Shown here: positions 53,253 to 62,240 of the stretch, one piece after another
How positions within the stretch are numbered: position 1 is the first letter of the stretch
Layout of the letters: each line of letters opens with the position of its first letter
Source of the DNA: an uncultured bacterium
GTDB taxonomy: Bacteria; Myxococcota_A; Bradymonadia; Bradymonadales; Bradymonadaceae
Direction: 5' to 3'
Length of the DNA: 62,240 nt
Assembly (NCBI GenBank): GCA_937981985.1
Contig: CALJNB010000035.1
Span: 1-62,240 of the forward strand
Translations under genes and position numbers: made by a program
Notes under the pieces: generated by a model
Databases searched by the model: none
Told to the model about the DNA's origin: nothing
Seen by the model: only the letters and a program-made list of their open reading frames with translations

Positions 53253-55796
53253 TTATTCTTCTTCAGACCGATCCATATCCAAAGTCGCGTCGTTAGGACC
53301 GGCGATTTCGAGATCACCGTCTACATAGGCTTCTGTTTCAGCGGTCTCTCTTTCGAGATCTTCTGCTTTGATTCGGGCAACACTGACAATTTTTTCATTG
53401 TCGTCTGTATTCATGATGCGAACGCCCTGAGTATTTCGTCCAATTACTGAAATTTCAGCAACGCGCGTACGAATAATCTGCCCGTGATCGGTAATGAGCA
53501 TGACTTCATCGTTGGGTCCAACCAAACGCGCGCTAACCACTTCGCCGTTTCGATCGGTTGTTTTGATGGTTATGTTTCCTGTGCCGCCACGTCCTTGAAC
53601 TGAATATTCGTCGATATCGGTACGCTTTCCATAACCATTGGACGTAATGGTAAGGAGCTTCATCTCAGGAAGGAAATCGCTAGGAATCACATCCATGCTG
53701 GCTAAGGTATCGGTGTCGGATTTAAATCGCATGCCGAAAACACCCGCTGAAGTACGGCCCATGGCTCTCGCCTTAGATTGTTCAAAGCGGATAGATTGAC
53801 CGGTCCGACTGGCCAGGAAAATCCAATCACCCGTGCGGCTGAGTTTGACGGTGTCTAGTTCGTCGCCTTCTTTTAATTTGAGCGCGATGATGCCGGATTT
53901 GTTAACGTTTTGGTATTGGATGAGTTCGGTACGTTTAACGACACCGTTTTTGGTGGCGGTAACGATATAGGTTTCCGCCTCGTCGAATTCGCTAATTTGC
54001 AGTACGGCGCGTACTTTTTCATCTTCGGCAAAAGGGAGAATTTGAACGAAAGGTTTTCCTTTAGTCGTTGGGCTTCCCAACGGCAATTCGTAAACTTTTC
54101 GCTTATAAACTTTTCCTTTGGAGGTAAATACGAGGATCGCGGTATGGGTTGACGCGACAAACATTTCTTCGACGAAATCTTCTTCTTTGGTTCCCATTCC
54201 GCGGCGTCCTTTTCCGCCGCGTTTTTGTGCGCGATAGTCGGCAGCTGGCGTTCGTTTTACGTAACCTTGGTGGGTTATTGTGACCACCATGGTTTCTTCT
54301 TCGATGAGATCTTCCATCCCGATTTCGGTGACATCGTGGATGATTTCAGTCAAACGTTCGGAAGGGTATAGTGCACGCATTTCAACGAGCTCATCTTTAA
54401 TCACGCGCATCATCGTTCCGTCGTCGGCTAAGATGCCGCGTAATCTTGCAATTTCTGTTTGTATTTCGGTTAACTCAGCCATGATTTTATCACGTTCAAG
54501 GCCCGTTAACTTTTGGAGTCTCATTTCCAGAATGGCTTGGGCTTGGATGGCGCTGAGTGCGAAATTAGAAATCAAGCCTTCTTTTGCAGCCGTAGGTGTT
54601 TTAGACGCACGAATGAGTGCAATCACGGCATCAAGATTATCAAGCGCAATTTTGAAGCCTTCTAAAACGTGGGCCCTAGCCAGCGCTTGATCGAGTTCGA
54701 AAACCGTTCGTCTTGTAACCACATCGCGTCTGAAGTCTACGAAATGTTCTAGGACTTCTTTGAGGTTCATTACCTTAGGTTGGCCGTTTACAATCGCCAG
54801 CATAATAATGCCGAACGAGGATTGCATCGCGGTCATCTTGTAGAGGTTATTGATGATGATTTCAGGGACCGTGTCTTTTTTAAGTTCAATCACCATACGC
54901 ATGCCGTCGCGGTCGGACTCATCGCGCAAATCTCGAATACCCTCTAGACGTTTGTCGCGTACGAGATCGGCAATTTTTTCGATCAAACGCGCTTTGTTTA
55001 CCTGAAATGGGAGTTCGGTGACTACAATTTTCAGGCGACCTTTAGCATCGGCTTCGACTTCCATCTTCGCACGCATTTTGACGATACCTCGTCCTGTTGT
55101 GTACGCTTTTTTGATTCCCATCGCTCCGTAAATTTTTCCGGCTGTGGGAAAATCGGGTCCGGGGATGATTTTCATCAAATCAAGAATATCGATTTGTGGG
55201 TTATCTATAAGAGAGATAACCGCGTCGATAACTTCTGTTGGATTGTGGGGCGGGATGTTGGTCGACATACCAACCGCGATTCCGGAAGAGCCATTGATAA
55301 GAAGGTTGGGGACTTTAGTAGGAAGTACCAAGGGTTCTTTTAACGAGTCATCGTAATTAGGCCCCCACGCTACCGTGTTTTTATTAATATCGCCCAAGAA
55401 CTCTTGGGTGATCTTAGACATACGAACTTCGGTATAACGCATGGCAGCTGCTGAATCGCCATCCACTGAACCGAAATTGCCTTGGCCATCGATGAGAGGC
55501 TGGCGCATGTTCCAGGGTTGTGCCAGACGAACAAGTGCGTCGTAAACGGCGCTATCACCATGGGGGTGGTACTTACCAATAACATCACCAACCACACGAG
55601 CCGATTTCTTGTGTGCTGCATTCCACCGATTTCCAAGTTCGTGTTGCGCGTATAAGATACGACGATGAACGGGTTTGAGCCCATCTCTTACATCTGGAAG
55701 TGCTCGACCGATGATGACACTCATCGCGTAATCTAAGTAAGAATTACGAATTTCGTCTTCGATATTTATTGGAATGATATTGGGTTTATCAGTCAT
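53253..55796 (-). CDS. gyrA: DNA gyrase subunit A
   Basis: 847 residues. GyrA breaks and rejoins DNA in the type II topoisomerase that introduces negative supercoils. The N-terminus is family-standard, with [14 protein letters not shown]. The active-site Tyr lies in [11 protein letters not shown]; the quinolone-resistance region is [19 protein letters not shown] with the sensitive Ser and Asp present. The GyrA box is seen as [10 protein letters not shown], distinguishing it from ParC. Six C-terminal blades (residues about 490-810) and an acidic tail follow. Transcription ends at the GNRA hairpin; a weak TATAAT and a 16-base dyad lie upstream. Confidence 0.98.
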   Translation of the reverse strand: MTDKPNIIPINIEDEIRNSYLDYAMSVIIGRALPDVRDGLKPVHRRILYAQHELGNRWNAAHKKSARVVGDVIGKYHPHGDSAVYDALVRLAQPWNMRQPLIDGQGNFGSVDGDSAAAMRYTEVRMSKITQEFLGDINKNTVAWGPNYDDSLKEPLVLPTKVPNLLINGSSGIAVGMSTNIPPHNPTEVIDAVISLIDNPQIDILDLMKIIPGPDFPTAGKIYGAMGIKKAYTTGRGIVKMRAKMEVEADAKGRLKIVVTELPFQVNKARLIEKIADLVRDKRLEGIRDLRDESDRDGMRMVIELKKDTVPEIIINNLYKMTAMQSSFGIIMLAIVNGQPKVMNLKEVLEHFVDFRRDVVTRRTVFELDQALARAHVLEGFKIALDNLDAVIALIRASKTPTAAKEGLISNFALSAIQAQAILEMRLQKLTGLERDKIMAELTEIQTEIARLRGILADDGTMMRVIKDELVEMRALYPSERLTEIIHDVTEIGMEDLIEEETMVVTITHQGYVKRTPAADYRAQKRGGKGRRGMGTKEEDFVEEMFVASTHTAILVFTSKGKVYKRKVYELPLGSPTTKGKPFVQILPFAEDEKVRAVLQISEFDEAETYIVTATKNGVVKRTELIQYQNVNKSGIIALKLKEGDELDTVKLSRTGDWIFLASRTGQSIRFEQSKARAMGRTSAGVFGMRFKSDTDTLASMDVIPSDFLPEMKLLTITSNGYGKRTDIDEYSVQGRGGTGNITIKTTDRNGEVVSARLVGPNDEVMLITDHGQIIRTRVAEISVIGRNTQGVRIMNTDDNEKIVSVARIKAEDLERETAETEAYVDGDLEIAGPNDATLDMDRSEEE

Positions 55797-56287
55797 CTAA
55801 GGGCGCCTTCAAGGTTGAAAATTAATAACTAAATGTGCAAAAATATTTAGATCATTATAACGACAAAAAGGTACAATTTCGTACCTACTTAAGCAAGCAT
55901 AAGGTGCCCTTTTTATGGGAGAAATTGGGTTTTCGGCGAGCGGTCACTTTCGTCGCTAAAACCGACCCATTCCGGGCGTCTTTCGAAGGATAATGTAGGT
56001 AAAATCGGACAAGCTTTTTGTGTTGCCGCGTCCCTCCCGAGAAATCGTTTTGGTTTACAAAAAATCACTGGTTTGACGAAAATATTGTCCCTGAACTGCA
56101 ACAAATAATTTCTGATATTATCTAAAAGACCATATTGGAACGCGGCGTTTCCGAATATTGCCGAATATGATAATGCACGTCTCCTGACTGCTATGCAGCG
56201 CAAATTCGCACATAGGAAGCATAACAATTTTATGGTTAGGCGTTCCTATTTCCATTGGTTTTTTATGTTTTACGAAATGGTGCTCAT
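55797..56287. other. Divergent intergenic region between gyrA and the ArsA operon
   Basis: 491 bases without a supported gene. It holds a TATAAT-like -10 for gyrA (minus strand, 55859-55854) and a dyad GGTACAATTTCGTACC at 55870-55885 near the expected -35 position, and an imperfect stem around 55925-55970. A 104-codon minus-strand frame at 55913-56227 lacks protein-like features. Confidence 0.55.
55870..55885. promoter_or_regulatory. Dyad in the gyrA promoter region
   Basis: GGTAC and GTACC arms around six bases, about 11 bases upstream of a TATAAT on the minus strand. Position fits an operator or simply chance; supercoiling control of gyrA is known in other bacteria but no binding protein can be named. 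Confidence 0.35.
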
Positions 56288-57223
56288 TTGAATCTCTACG
56301 AAAAACGGCTCGTTTTGTTTAGCGGCAAAGGCGGTGTCGGAAAGACAACCATTGCGACTGCATTTGCGATGAGTTGTGCTCAAAGAGGGATGAAAACGCT
56401 TTTAATGCAGATCAATGCGAAGGATCGCATCGGTGAAATTTTTGATCGAAATCCGATTGGCGAGGAGTTGGTAGAGTTGGGACCGAATCTGTTTTGCGTG
56501 AATAGTACGCCGGCATCAGCATTGCGCGAATACGCGTTAATGACCCTCAAGATCAAAATTATCTATAGGGCGGTGTTTGAAAATAAAATTGTCCAATCCT
56601 TTTTGAACGCCATTCCTGGAATAAGCGAACTCGTTTTATTGGGTAAGGCTTACTATCATGCAGCGGTTGAAAAAAAGGGCGGTGAGCTAAAGTGGGATAT
56701 CGTTGTGGTTGACGCTCCTGCCACCGGCCATGGTATCTTCTTGTTGAAGATCCCCAGCGTGGTGACTTCAATCATAGATAGCGGTCACATGTTTGAAGAG
56801 GCCGAGCGAATGAAAGAGCTGCTCGAAGATTCGAACATGACGTCCATTAATATTGTGACGTTATTAGAAGACCTACCGATTAATGAGTCTCAAATGTTGC
56901 TAGAAAGTTTGGGTGAGCTTAATATTTCAGTGGACTACATTTTTATGAACCGGGTTCTTGAAAATCCTTTTAGTGCAGATGAAGGAAACATTTTGGAAGG
57001 CGACTCCGCCAAAGCAGATTCTATAACAGATTCTCTTTTGCTGGCCGCGCGTTTCCGAAAGTCTCGCTTGGACCTCCAAAATAAGTATTTAGATTTACTA
57101 AAAGAAAAAATAAAGCGTCGTCGTATTTCGATTCCTTACTTTTTCGAGGGTGTTAATAATCAAGGCCAACTTGAAGATATTTCGCAAAGAATGCAAAAAC
57201 AACTTTCATCGGATGAACAATGA
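56288..57223 (+). CDS. ArsA/GET3-type ATPase, first of a pair
   Basis: 311 residues from a TTG at 56288 that yields the expected MNLYEKRLVLF opening; an in-frame TTG at 56255 would add 11 residues, and no start has a strong ribosome site. The P-loop is GKGGVGKTT with the deviant-Walker signature Lys. Switch I/II regions include DIVVVDAPATGHG (Walker B) followed by a long helical part and a VVTSIIDSGHMFEEAERMKELLED segment. It lacks the metal-binding Cys of arsenite ATPases, so arsenic export is unlikely; such bacterial pairs have unknown cargo. It is coupled to the next ATPase by an ATGA overlap. Confidence 0.85.
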   Translation: MNLYEKRLVLFSGKGGVGKTTIATAFAMSCAQRGMKTLLMQINAKDRIGEIFDRNPIGEELVELGPNLFCVNSTPASALREYALMTLKIKIIYRAVFENKIVQSFLNAIPGISELVLLGKAYYHAAVEKKGGELKWDIVVVDAPATGHGIFLLKIPSVVTSIIDSGHMFEEAERMKELLEDSNMTSINIVTLLEDLPINESQMLLESLGELNISVDYIFMNRVLENPFSADEGNILEGDSAKADSITDSLLLAARFRKSRLDLQNKYLDLLKEKIKRRRISIPYFFEGVNNQGQLEDISQRMQKQLSSDEQ

Positions 57224-58350
57224 ATAGAAAGTTGGCTGACCTGGTTGCCAAAAAAAAGGTCGTTATTTGTGTAGGCTCGGGCGGAGTCGGAAAGACGACT
57301 ACCAGCGCGGTTATTGCGCTGCAGGAAGCCAGGCGAGGTCGGAGGGTGATCGTTCTTACGATAGACCCGGCTAAACGTTTAGCAAACGCATTAGGCTTGG
57401 AATCCTTTACGGGCACAGCCCAAAAAGTTGAGCTGGAAATGGCGGGGGAGCTCTGGGCGATGATGTTGGACATGAAGGCGTGCTTTGATGAGGTCGTCCA
57501 AACTTACGCTCCAGATGAAACTCGAGATGAGATTCTTAATAATCGGATCTATAAATACTTTTCGACAAGTTTAGCTGGGACTCAAGAATATGCGGCATCA
57601 GAGCGTCTCTACCAACTTTATGAAAGCGGTGAGTATGATTTGATTGTCTTGGATACGCCACCGACCACCCATGCTTTGGATTTTCTTGATGCGCCGAATC
57701 GACTTGGTGACGCTGTCAACAGCCGTGCGCTGCAGTGGCTTTATAAGCCCACCGTGTTTGCCGGTAAAAAAGGGATGGGTGTCTTTTCGATGGGAACATC
57801 CTATGTGGTAAAAATATTAAGCAAGTTAACTGGCGCGCAGTTATTGGATGAATTTGCGGTTTTCCTGAGTGCTTTTTCGACGCTATTTGATGGATTACAA
57901 GAACGCGGGAAAGCGGTTCGAGAATTGCTTTCTACAGATGAAAGTACCTTCATTGTTGTATCGATTCCGGACCCATTAACGTTAAAAGAGGCCGCGTTTT
58001 TTTACGATAAATTGGGCGCTGATAAAAATACGGTGGGTGCATTTGTCATCAATCGTGTTCATGATTTTGGTTTAGACGCCGACGAGTTGGACCGTCCTTT
58101 GGTCAATATATCGGCCAGACTCAATGAAGAGTTTAGCGATAAAAAATCCACCGCGCGAAAACTCGTGGAGAACGCGAAAGAGTACGCACTTTTAAAGTCT
58201 AGAGATTTTTCCGCGCTGCAAGAATTAAGGGGACAAATCCCTGGATATGTACCCATTGTTTTTCTACCCTATTTTGATCGTGATATTCATAACGCAGAAG
58301 GTTTGGAACGTGCTCGTTACGAGCTCTTCGATAATGAAAAGAGAGTTTAA
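57220..58350 (+). CDS. ArsA-type ATPase, second of a pair
   Basis: 376 residues, starting within the stop of the first ATPase (ATGA at 57220). P-loop VGSGGVGKTTTSA lacks the signature Lys of the deviant Walker A (Ser in its place), unlike its partner. Walker B is YDLIVLDTPPTTHALDFLD. C-terminal residues include VVSIPDPLTLKEAAFFYDKLGADKN and a YVPIVFLPYFDRDIHNAEGLERARYELF segment characteristic of the family. The two proteins probably form a heterodimer, with one active and one modified site. It directly precedes a DksA-like gene; the stop is adjacent to its ATG. Confidence 0.85.
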   Translation: MNRKLADLVAKKKVVICVGSGGVGKTTTSAVIALQEARRGRRVIVLTIDPAKRLANALGLESFTGTAQKVELEMAGELWAMMLDMKACFDEVVQTYAPDETRDEILNNRIYKYFSTSLAGTQEYAASERLYQLYESGEYDLIVLDTPPTTHALDFLDAPNRLGDAVNSRALQWLYKPTVFAGKKGMGVFSMGTSYVVKILSKLTGAQLLDEFAVFLSAFSTLFDGLQERGKAVRELLSTDESTFIVVSIPDPLTLKEAAFFYDKLGADKNTVGAFVINRVHDFGLDADELDRPLVNISARLNEEFSDKKSTARKLVENAKEYALLKSRDFSALQELRGQIPGYVPIVFLPYFDRDIHNAEGLERARYELFDNEKRV

Positions 58351-58752
58351 ATGTTTGGTTTAGATGAAGAAATTTTAGCCGAAATAAAAACCCATCTTGA
58401 AGCAAGGTTAGATGAGTTACTTACCCAAGGGGATGGAAAAGTCGACCCCAATCGGGCCGATGCTTCTGAGGTCCCGGATGAGGATACCCAACCTTATACT
58501 GAGATGAATCAAGTCATTACTTCTCGCCAGAATCGGTTGAACGCCGAAGAACTCGATCGAGTAGAGAGTGCGTTATCGCGACTTGCGAATAATCGGGACG
58601 AGTTTGGAATGTGTGAGGAGTGTGAAGAGCCGATCAAGACCGGGCGTTTGAAGATAATGCCGTGGGCGCGCTTCTGTGTTCCCTGTAAGGAGATGAACTC
58701 CGATGTGAAGTTGGGCTACCGTCGTCGTAATACCCGTGACTACATCGATTAA
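58351..58752 (+). CDS. DksA/TraR-type zinc-finger protein
   Basis: 133 residues, immediately after the second ATPase. A coiled-coil region (about 5-80; EILAEIKTHLEARLDELLTQ and RLNAEELDRVESALSRLANN) is followed by a four-Cys zinc finger: CEECEEPIKTGRLKIMPWARFCVPCKE, with the C-x2-C spacing on both sides. DksA-type proteins bind the RNA polymerase secondary channel; the acidic tip residues are not evident, so function is inferred from fold only. The gene forms an operon with the ArsA-type pair. A promoter for tRNA-Leu lies just downstream. Confidence 0.85.
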   Translation: MFGLDEEILAEIKTHLEARLDELLTQGDGKVDPNRADASEVPDEDTQPYTEMNQVITSRQNRLNAEELDRVESALSRLANNRDEFGMCEECEEPIKTGRLKIMPWARFCVPCKEMNSDVKLGYRRRNTRDYID

Positions 58753-58793
58753 CTTATCTTTTTTGCTTTTTTTTAGGGCAGGCTCATTAGATC

Positions 58794-58821
58794 TTGACAA
58801 TCAAGATTCGATTTCTATACT
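58794..58821 (+). promoter_or_regulatory. Promoter of tRNA-Leu
   Basis: A perfect -35 TTGACA (58794-58799), 16-base spacer, then TATACT (58816-58821). The predicted start near 58828 is about 23 bases before the mature tRNA. Confidence 0.7.
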
Positions 58822-58850
58822 CCGGCTTCGTTTCGACGAAATCCAGTTTT

Positions 58851-58934
<84 letters not shown>

Positions 58935-58944
58935 TTCATTAAGG

Positions 58945-58971
58945 AAGGCCGCCAAATAGGCGGTCTTTTTT
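58945..58971 (+). terminator. Rho-independent terminator after tRNA-Leu
   Basis: AAGGCCGCC pairs with GGCGGTCTT (one G-U) around a short loop and is followed by a T-run. It sits 11 bases after the tRNA. Confidence 0.85.
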
Positions 58972-59005
58972 TATCAAAAAAATGGTTTCGTACACGTATT
59001 TCAAC

Positions 59006-59470
59006 TCATTTGTGTTCACCAAAGAAGTATTTGTGGGTCATCACAAGCGGAAGTGCGATCCCCGCGAAAGCCACAATATTAATCATTAAGATATTGAAGA
59101 TCGCGCCGTATAAAAATGAAATGGTGCTATCGATAGCGAACCAAGAACTTAGACCGAACGAGATCGCGTAATAGGCCCATCGTTCTCGGTTCTTAAATGC
59201 GTTTTCCGAAATCATAACCGCGAGAATATGGAACCCGACGATGGTGGCACCAATAATGCCAAACAACCAATTCTTGAGTTGTAGTGTGGCGGGATCTAAG
59301 GCGTTAGATTGGAAAAACACATCCCGCATCGAATCGTTGTAAGCTGATAAAATAATCGATTCGTTGGCGAAAGCGGAGACGATTCCGACGAAAATTGCGA
59401 TAACGTTGGCGTAAGTAAGCCATTTTTGCCAAAAGTTAAATTTTCGGTCGACTGTGGTTTGAGGTACCAA
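59006..59470 (-). CDS. Membrane protein with about four helices, unknown
   Basis: 154 residues. Hydrophobic segments at about 20-37 (YANVIAIFVGIVSAFA), 70-90 (LFGIIGATIVGFHILAVMIS), 100-122 (YYAISFGLSSWFAIDSTISFLYG) and 125-145 (IFNILMINIVAFAGIALPLVM) suggest a small four-helix inner-membrane protein. No signal peptide and no recognisable family. It may share a transcript with the frameshifted lipoprotein gene upstream, which ends 12 bases before it begins. An adjacent gene pair of lipoprotein and membrane protein might act together, but this is speculative. Confidence 0.65.
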   Translation of the reverse strand: MVPQTTVDRKFNFWQKWLTYANVIAIFVGIVSAFANESIILSAYNDSMRDVFFQSNALDPATLQLKNWLFGIIGATIVGFHILAVMISENAFKNRERWAYYAISFGLSSWFAIDSTISFLYGAIFNILMINIVAFAGIALPLVMTHKYFFGEHK

Positions 59471-59481
59471 AATGCTCCTGG

Positions 59482-60112
59482 TTATTCGGCGGCTGCACCC
59501 ACGAAGATTCTATTCACCTTCCCATCCGCAAAGCTGAATAGGATTCCATCATAGATACTCCCGGCGACGATCGTATTAGTTTCTTTGTTAAAGGGGGTAG
59601 AGATAGATGCTGTCGTTATATTGTTTTTGAACGTCAGCGACCGTGCCTCCGATTCCGATTCTACGATCGGTTTGCCACGTACTTGGAAGGGTCACGGTTA
59701 TCGAAAGAATACGAGTAGGGTCCGATTTCATATCCGGCGAAGCGACCGACATGGCAATGCCTTTTTTTGCCCATTTCCGGTTTTCAGCGATATCTCCAGT
59801 CGCCTCCCAGGTCACGCGTTCGGTTTTGAGACTTGGCTTTCCAAGGCTCCTTATGATTGGGGGAATTTTTCCACCGATTTTGAATGTACCGATGGTGACG
59901 GTCCCGAGCCGTTTCACGAAGCATTCATCGTCGCCTGATTCACAACGATCTTTTTCAATTGGTTCTATCGGGCTTTTGAGAAGGGCTTCGTCTCCGGCTG
60001 TCTTGTGACTGGTTTTAAGGGGCGGAATCTCGTTAGTACTGTGAGGCTTGGTGTCGACTTTGCAGCCCGTCACCGTAAGCGTGAAAGCGACAAAAACTAG
60101 TGATCTAAACAT
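59482..60112 (-). pseudogene. Lipoprotein gene with a frameshift in a C-run
   Basis: The first frame runs from ATG 60112: signal peptide MFRSLVFVAFTLTVTGC (Cys 17), then a domain with CESGDDECFVKRLG and IGIGGTVADVQKQYND, and stops early at 59588-59590. Past the CCCCC run at 59595-59599 the other frame continues with NKETNTIVAGSIYDGILFSF and ADGKVNRIFVGAAAE and stops at 59482-59484. Removing one C would join them into one protein whose end matches the pattern of a strand, a GxxxDGxLFSF strand and a final VxxIxxG strand. The gene is probably disrupted by a one-base insertion; sequencing error cannot be excluded. Confidence 0.7.
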
Positions 60113-60274
60113 CGGTTTGCTGCTCGTAAAGGAGTTCGAAATCTAACGCCAAATTTTGGCAGTCGCAAGCGTTCATTCGACGGGCCGTTTATTGGATAAT
60201 CTGCTTTGTGCAAAGAAATCGCAACCAGGGGTCGTTCCTTGGTTTTTTGCGAAATCGATGTGTAGGGTAACCTT

Positions 60275-62240
60275 TTGTTTGGATACGTTTTGAAAATAAC
60301 CGCCCATGCAGTCTACTATTTAGTCCTCGCAGTGTTGGGGATAGCACTTTGTTTCATTCCTCTCTTTAATTTACTGGGATATGAATCCGCCGCTTTCTTT
60401 GGTATTGTCGCTGGCGTATGGTCTGTGTTTTTGCGACCGACCGGCTACAAAATATTCGATCTTCTGCCAAGTATTTCTCGGAATGTTTTTGGGCTGGTTT
60501 TGCCTTTTTTCATATTACTCATAAACGCGTTCTTCGTTCAAAACTGTGATCTTTTTGTAGGTGTCCTTTTTTGGATATTTATTCCCCTGTTTTCGGTGGC
60601 TTTTGGTAGTTCGATTGCGTTTTGTCTTACACTCCTTTCGGCAAAGAAAGCGGTCCGAATCATCGGCGGCTTTTGTATCTCACTGTTTACTTTTTTGTAT
60701 TTTGGTTGGCTATTGGCTTTTCAGCCTCCAATCATAGGGCACCAGCTTTTCATGGGCTATTTTTCGGGCTCTATCTACGACGAGGCTCTAAGTATCCCCG
60801 CAAGTTTAGTCTACTTTAGAATATTGGGAGTCGTCATTTTCGCCGCAATAATTTCCGGGATCTATTTTTTCAGGCGCCGTACAGGCTTACGCTTAGTACT
60901 TTTCGGATCATTGCTCTTTTTCGCCATCCTGGGTCATTTCTATAGAGACACCTTTGGCATAGATATCAATCGAACCACGATCGAGGAACGTTTAGGGGGT
61001 TATGCAGAATCTGAACATTTTCAAATTTATTATCCCGCCCGGGAACCTTATCTGACTGATATCGGTCGCATCATTGAAGACCATGAGTTTCGATATGCAG
61101 AACATCAAAAATTCTTTCAAACCGATCCGGTAGCCCTGCATAATAAGAAGGTAAAAAGTTTCATTTATGGAAGTCGAAATCAGAAAGGTGATCTTATCGG
61201 CGGGCGTCGAACTCAGGTCGCCAAATTATGGTTACACGAAATTCACATTATGTGGCCTAAATATGGCGACCACATGTTGGCCCATGAGTTGGCACATGTA
61301 TTTACCGAACCTTTTGGAAACGGTCCTTTACGTCTCAGTGCGAAATACGGGGTGCTTGGAATTAATATGGGAATCGTTGAAGGCGCCGCAACCGCCGCCG
61401 ATTGGCATTCACCAGAACTCGATCCTCACCTCGCGAGTGCTGCATTAAGGCGACTAAAAAAATCACCGCCACTCGACGAACTTCTAAGCGCGTCGGGGTT
61501 TTGGACCCAATATTCGGGGCGTGTATACACATTGATGGGATCCTTCTTCAAGTTTTTGATCGATTCGTACGGGATTGAAAAATTTAAAACAGCTTACCCT
61601 GACGGCGATATCGCCGGAGCATATGGAAAACCTTTAGTGGAGTTGGTCAACGATTGGAATGCGTTTTTGGACGGACTAGAATTGAGTCAAAACGATCTTG
61701 CTGTCGTGGAATATCGATACGATCGAAACAGTATTTTTCAGAAGGTGTGCGCGAGAAAAGTCGCTGACCTTCGTGTTCAAGCGTCCGAACTTTCGAGTGG
61801 CGGAAGAATCAAGGAGGCAATTGAAGTATACGAAAAGATTAATGCTTTTGACCCAAAGAACATCGGTTATAAAATCAACTTTGCGCGTTTTTTATCGCGT
61901 TCGCATCAGAATGAGAAAGCGATTCAAATCATCAACGAATTGCGGAAAGAAAAACTGTCCTTGTCCCAAACAGCACAACTCGATGAGCTACTCGGAGATC
62001 TAAGCTGGCGTTCTGGTGCGCTCCAAGACGCGAAGGCGGCCTATCGAAAATGTTTGGGTAGTGGTCTGACCCTTGGGCGGGCAAGAAATATTGAAGTTAA
62101 ACAGAAGGCTCTAGAAAATAGAAATGAGTCCGTTCGTGAGCTCGGTTTTCAATATCTAGTGTCGACAAAATATCGGGAAATTTCTTGGTATTTCCCTGTT
62201 GAATGGGTCCGCAAACATCCTAATGATCCCCTTGCACACT
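60275..62240 (+). CDS. Membrane HExxH metallopeptidase with TPR-like region (partial)
   Basis: At least 655 residues; the frame is open to the window edge. TTG 60275 is preserved by a GTAGGG site seven bases upstream; TTG 60290 is the alternative, and an in-frame TAG lies before. Residues 1-220 contain about seven hydrophobic helices. A periplasmic or cytoplasmic peptidase-MA-like domain follows (EHFQIYYPARE), with HELAHVFTEPFGNG at residues 337-341 as the zinc motif and MGIVEGAATAADW about 30 residues on as the third (Glu) ligand. A TPR-like helical region begins near 510 (GRIKEAIEVYEKINAFDPKN). A membrane protease or peptidoglycan/protein-turnover enzyme is inferred. Confidence 0.78.
   Translation, partial: MFGYVLKITAHAVYYLVLAVLGIALCFIPLFNLLGYESAAFFGIVAGVWSVFLRPTGYKIFDLLPSISRNVFGLVLPFFILLINAFFVQNCDLFVGVLFWIFIPLFSVAFGSSIAFCLTLLSAKKAVRIIGGFCISLFTFLYFGWLLAFQPPIIGHQLFMGYFSGSIYDEALSIPASLVYFRILGVVIFAAIISGIYFFRRRTGLRLVLFGSLLFFAILGHFYRDTFGIDINRTTIEERLGGYAESEHFQIYYPAREPYLTDIGRIIEDHEFRYAEHQKFFQTDPVALHNKKVKSFIYGSRNQKGDLIGGRRTQVAKLWLHEIHIMWPKYGDHMLAHELAHVFTEPFGNGPLRLSAKYGVLGINMGIVEGAATAADWHSPELDPHLASAALRRLKKSPPLDELLSASGFWTQYSGRVYTLMGSFFKFLIDSYGIEKFKTAYPDGDIAGAYGKPLVELVNDWNAFLDGLELSQNDLAVVEYRYDRNSIFQKVCARKVADLRVQASELSSGGRIKEAIEVYEKINAFDPKNIGYKINFARFLSRSHQNEKAIQIINELRKEKLSLSQTAQLDELLGDLSWRSGALQDAKAAYRKCLGSGLTLGRARNIEVKQKALENRNESVRELGFQYLVSTKYREISWYFPVEWVRKHPNDPLAH

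Noticed and set aside
54280..54690. A 136-codon plus-strand frame inside gyrA.
   Set aside because: Ser/Ile-rich antisense frame opposite a clear gyrA; composition is typical of shadow frames.
55913..56227. A 104-codon minus-strand frame upstream of gyrA.
   Set aside because: Cys- and Arg-rich without a fold; lies across a region with promoter-like signals.

Overview
This is a chromosomal window from a Gram-negative bacterium of moderate to low G+C. Many products are predicted outer-membrane or periplasmic lipoproteins with Asp/Asn-rich linkers. There are also a Cys-rich MopE-like protein, an RCC1-repeat protein, a TPR/beta-barrel protein with a Lys tract, paired ArsA-type ATPases and a solitary Flp pilin. 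This mixture resembles Myxococcota/Bradymonadia-type deltaproteobacteria. That placement rests on gene style only; no rRNA is present.

Layout. 1-5.2 kb: end of a dihydrolipoyl dehydrogenase gene, glmU, a DUF695/RraB-like protein, a lipoprotein, tRNA-Arg(UCU), an ArsR + SRPBCC operon and a repeat-bearing lipoprotein. 5.3-9.1 kb: dnaG-rpoD, a macromolecular-synthesis operon without an adjacent rpsU; dnaG appears to start at AUC. 9-20 kb: a membrane protein, a phospholipase-D-like lipoprotein, dinB, larB, a frameshifted WGR-like gene, a second dihydrolipoyl-dehydrogenase-type flavoprotein, envelope proteins and a CDP-alcohol phosphatidyltransferase. 20-24.5 kb: prfC, dihydroorotase and small genes. 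24.5-30.6 kb: a tight NAD operon (pncB-nadE-nrtR-pncA-Nudix/nadD fusion) behind a promoter carrying an inverted repeat. 30.6-41.4 kb: lipoproteins, HutD, Flp pilin, DUF6172, MopE-like protein, class 3 lipase, an APC permease with a regulatory tail, and a CNNM/CorC-type protein. 41.4-44.7 kb: RidA plus two PLP enzymes (fold type I and fold type III) in a G+C-richer block, the best candidate here for an undescribed pathway. 45-53 kb: secreted hydrolase, RCC1-like protein, a c-heme-motif lipoprotein, GNAT, a MepA-like LAS peptidase, a rhomboid-like protein without catalytic residues, and TetR. 53-62 kb: gyrA, an ArsA-ArsA-DksA-like operon, tRNA-Leu with the unusual anticodon AAG, a frameshifted lipoprotein, and the start of a large membrane HExxH/TPR protein that runs off the window.

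How genes work together. The NAD genes cover nicotinamide deamidation, nicotinate phosphoribosylation, adenylation and amidation, with the likely regulator NrtR encoded inside the operon. RidA next to PLP enzymes fits removal of reactive enamine/imine by-products. No CRISPR array, prophage or complete insertion sequence was seen. All functions are from reading motifs and family resemblance; no database search was run.
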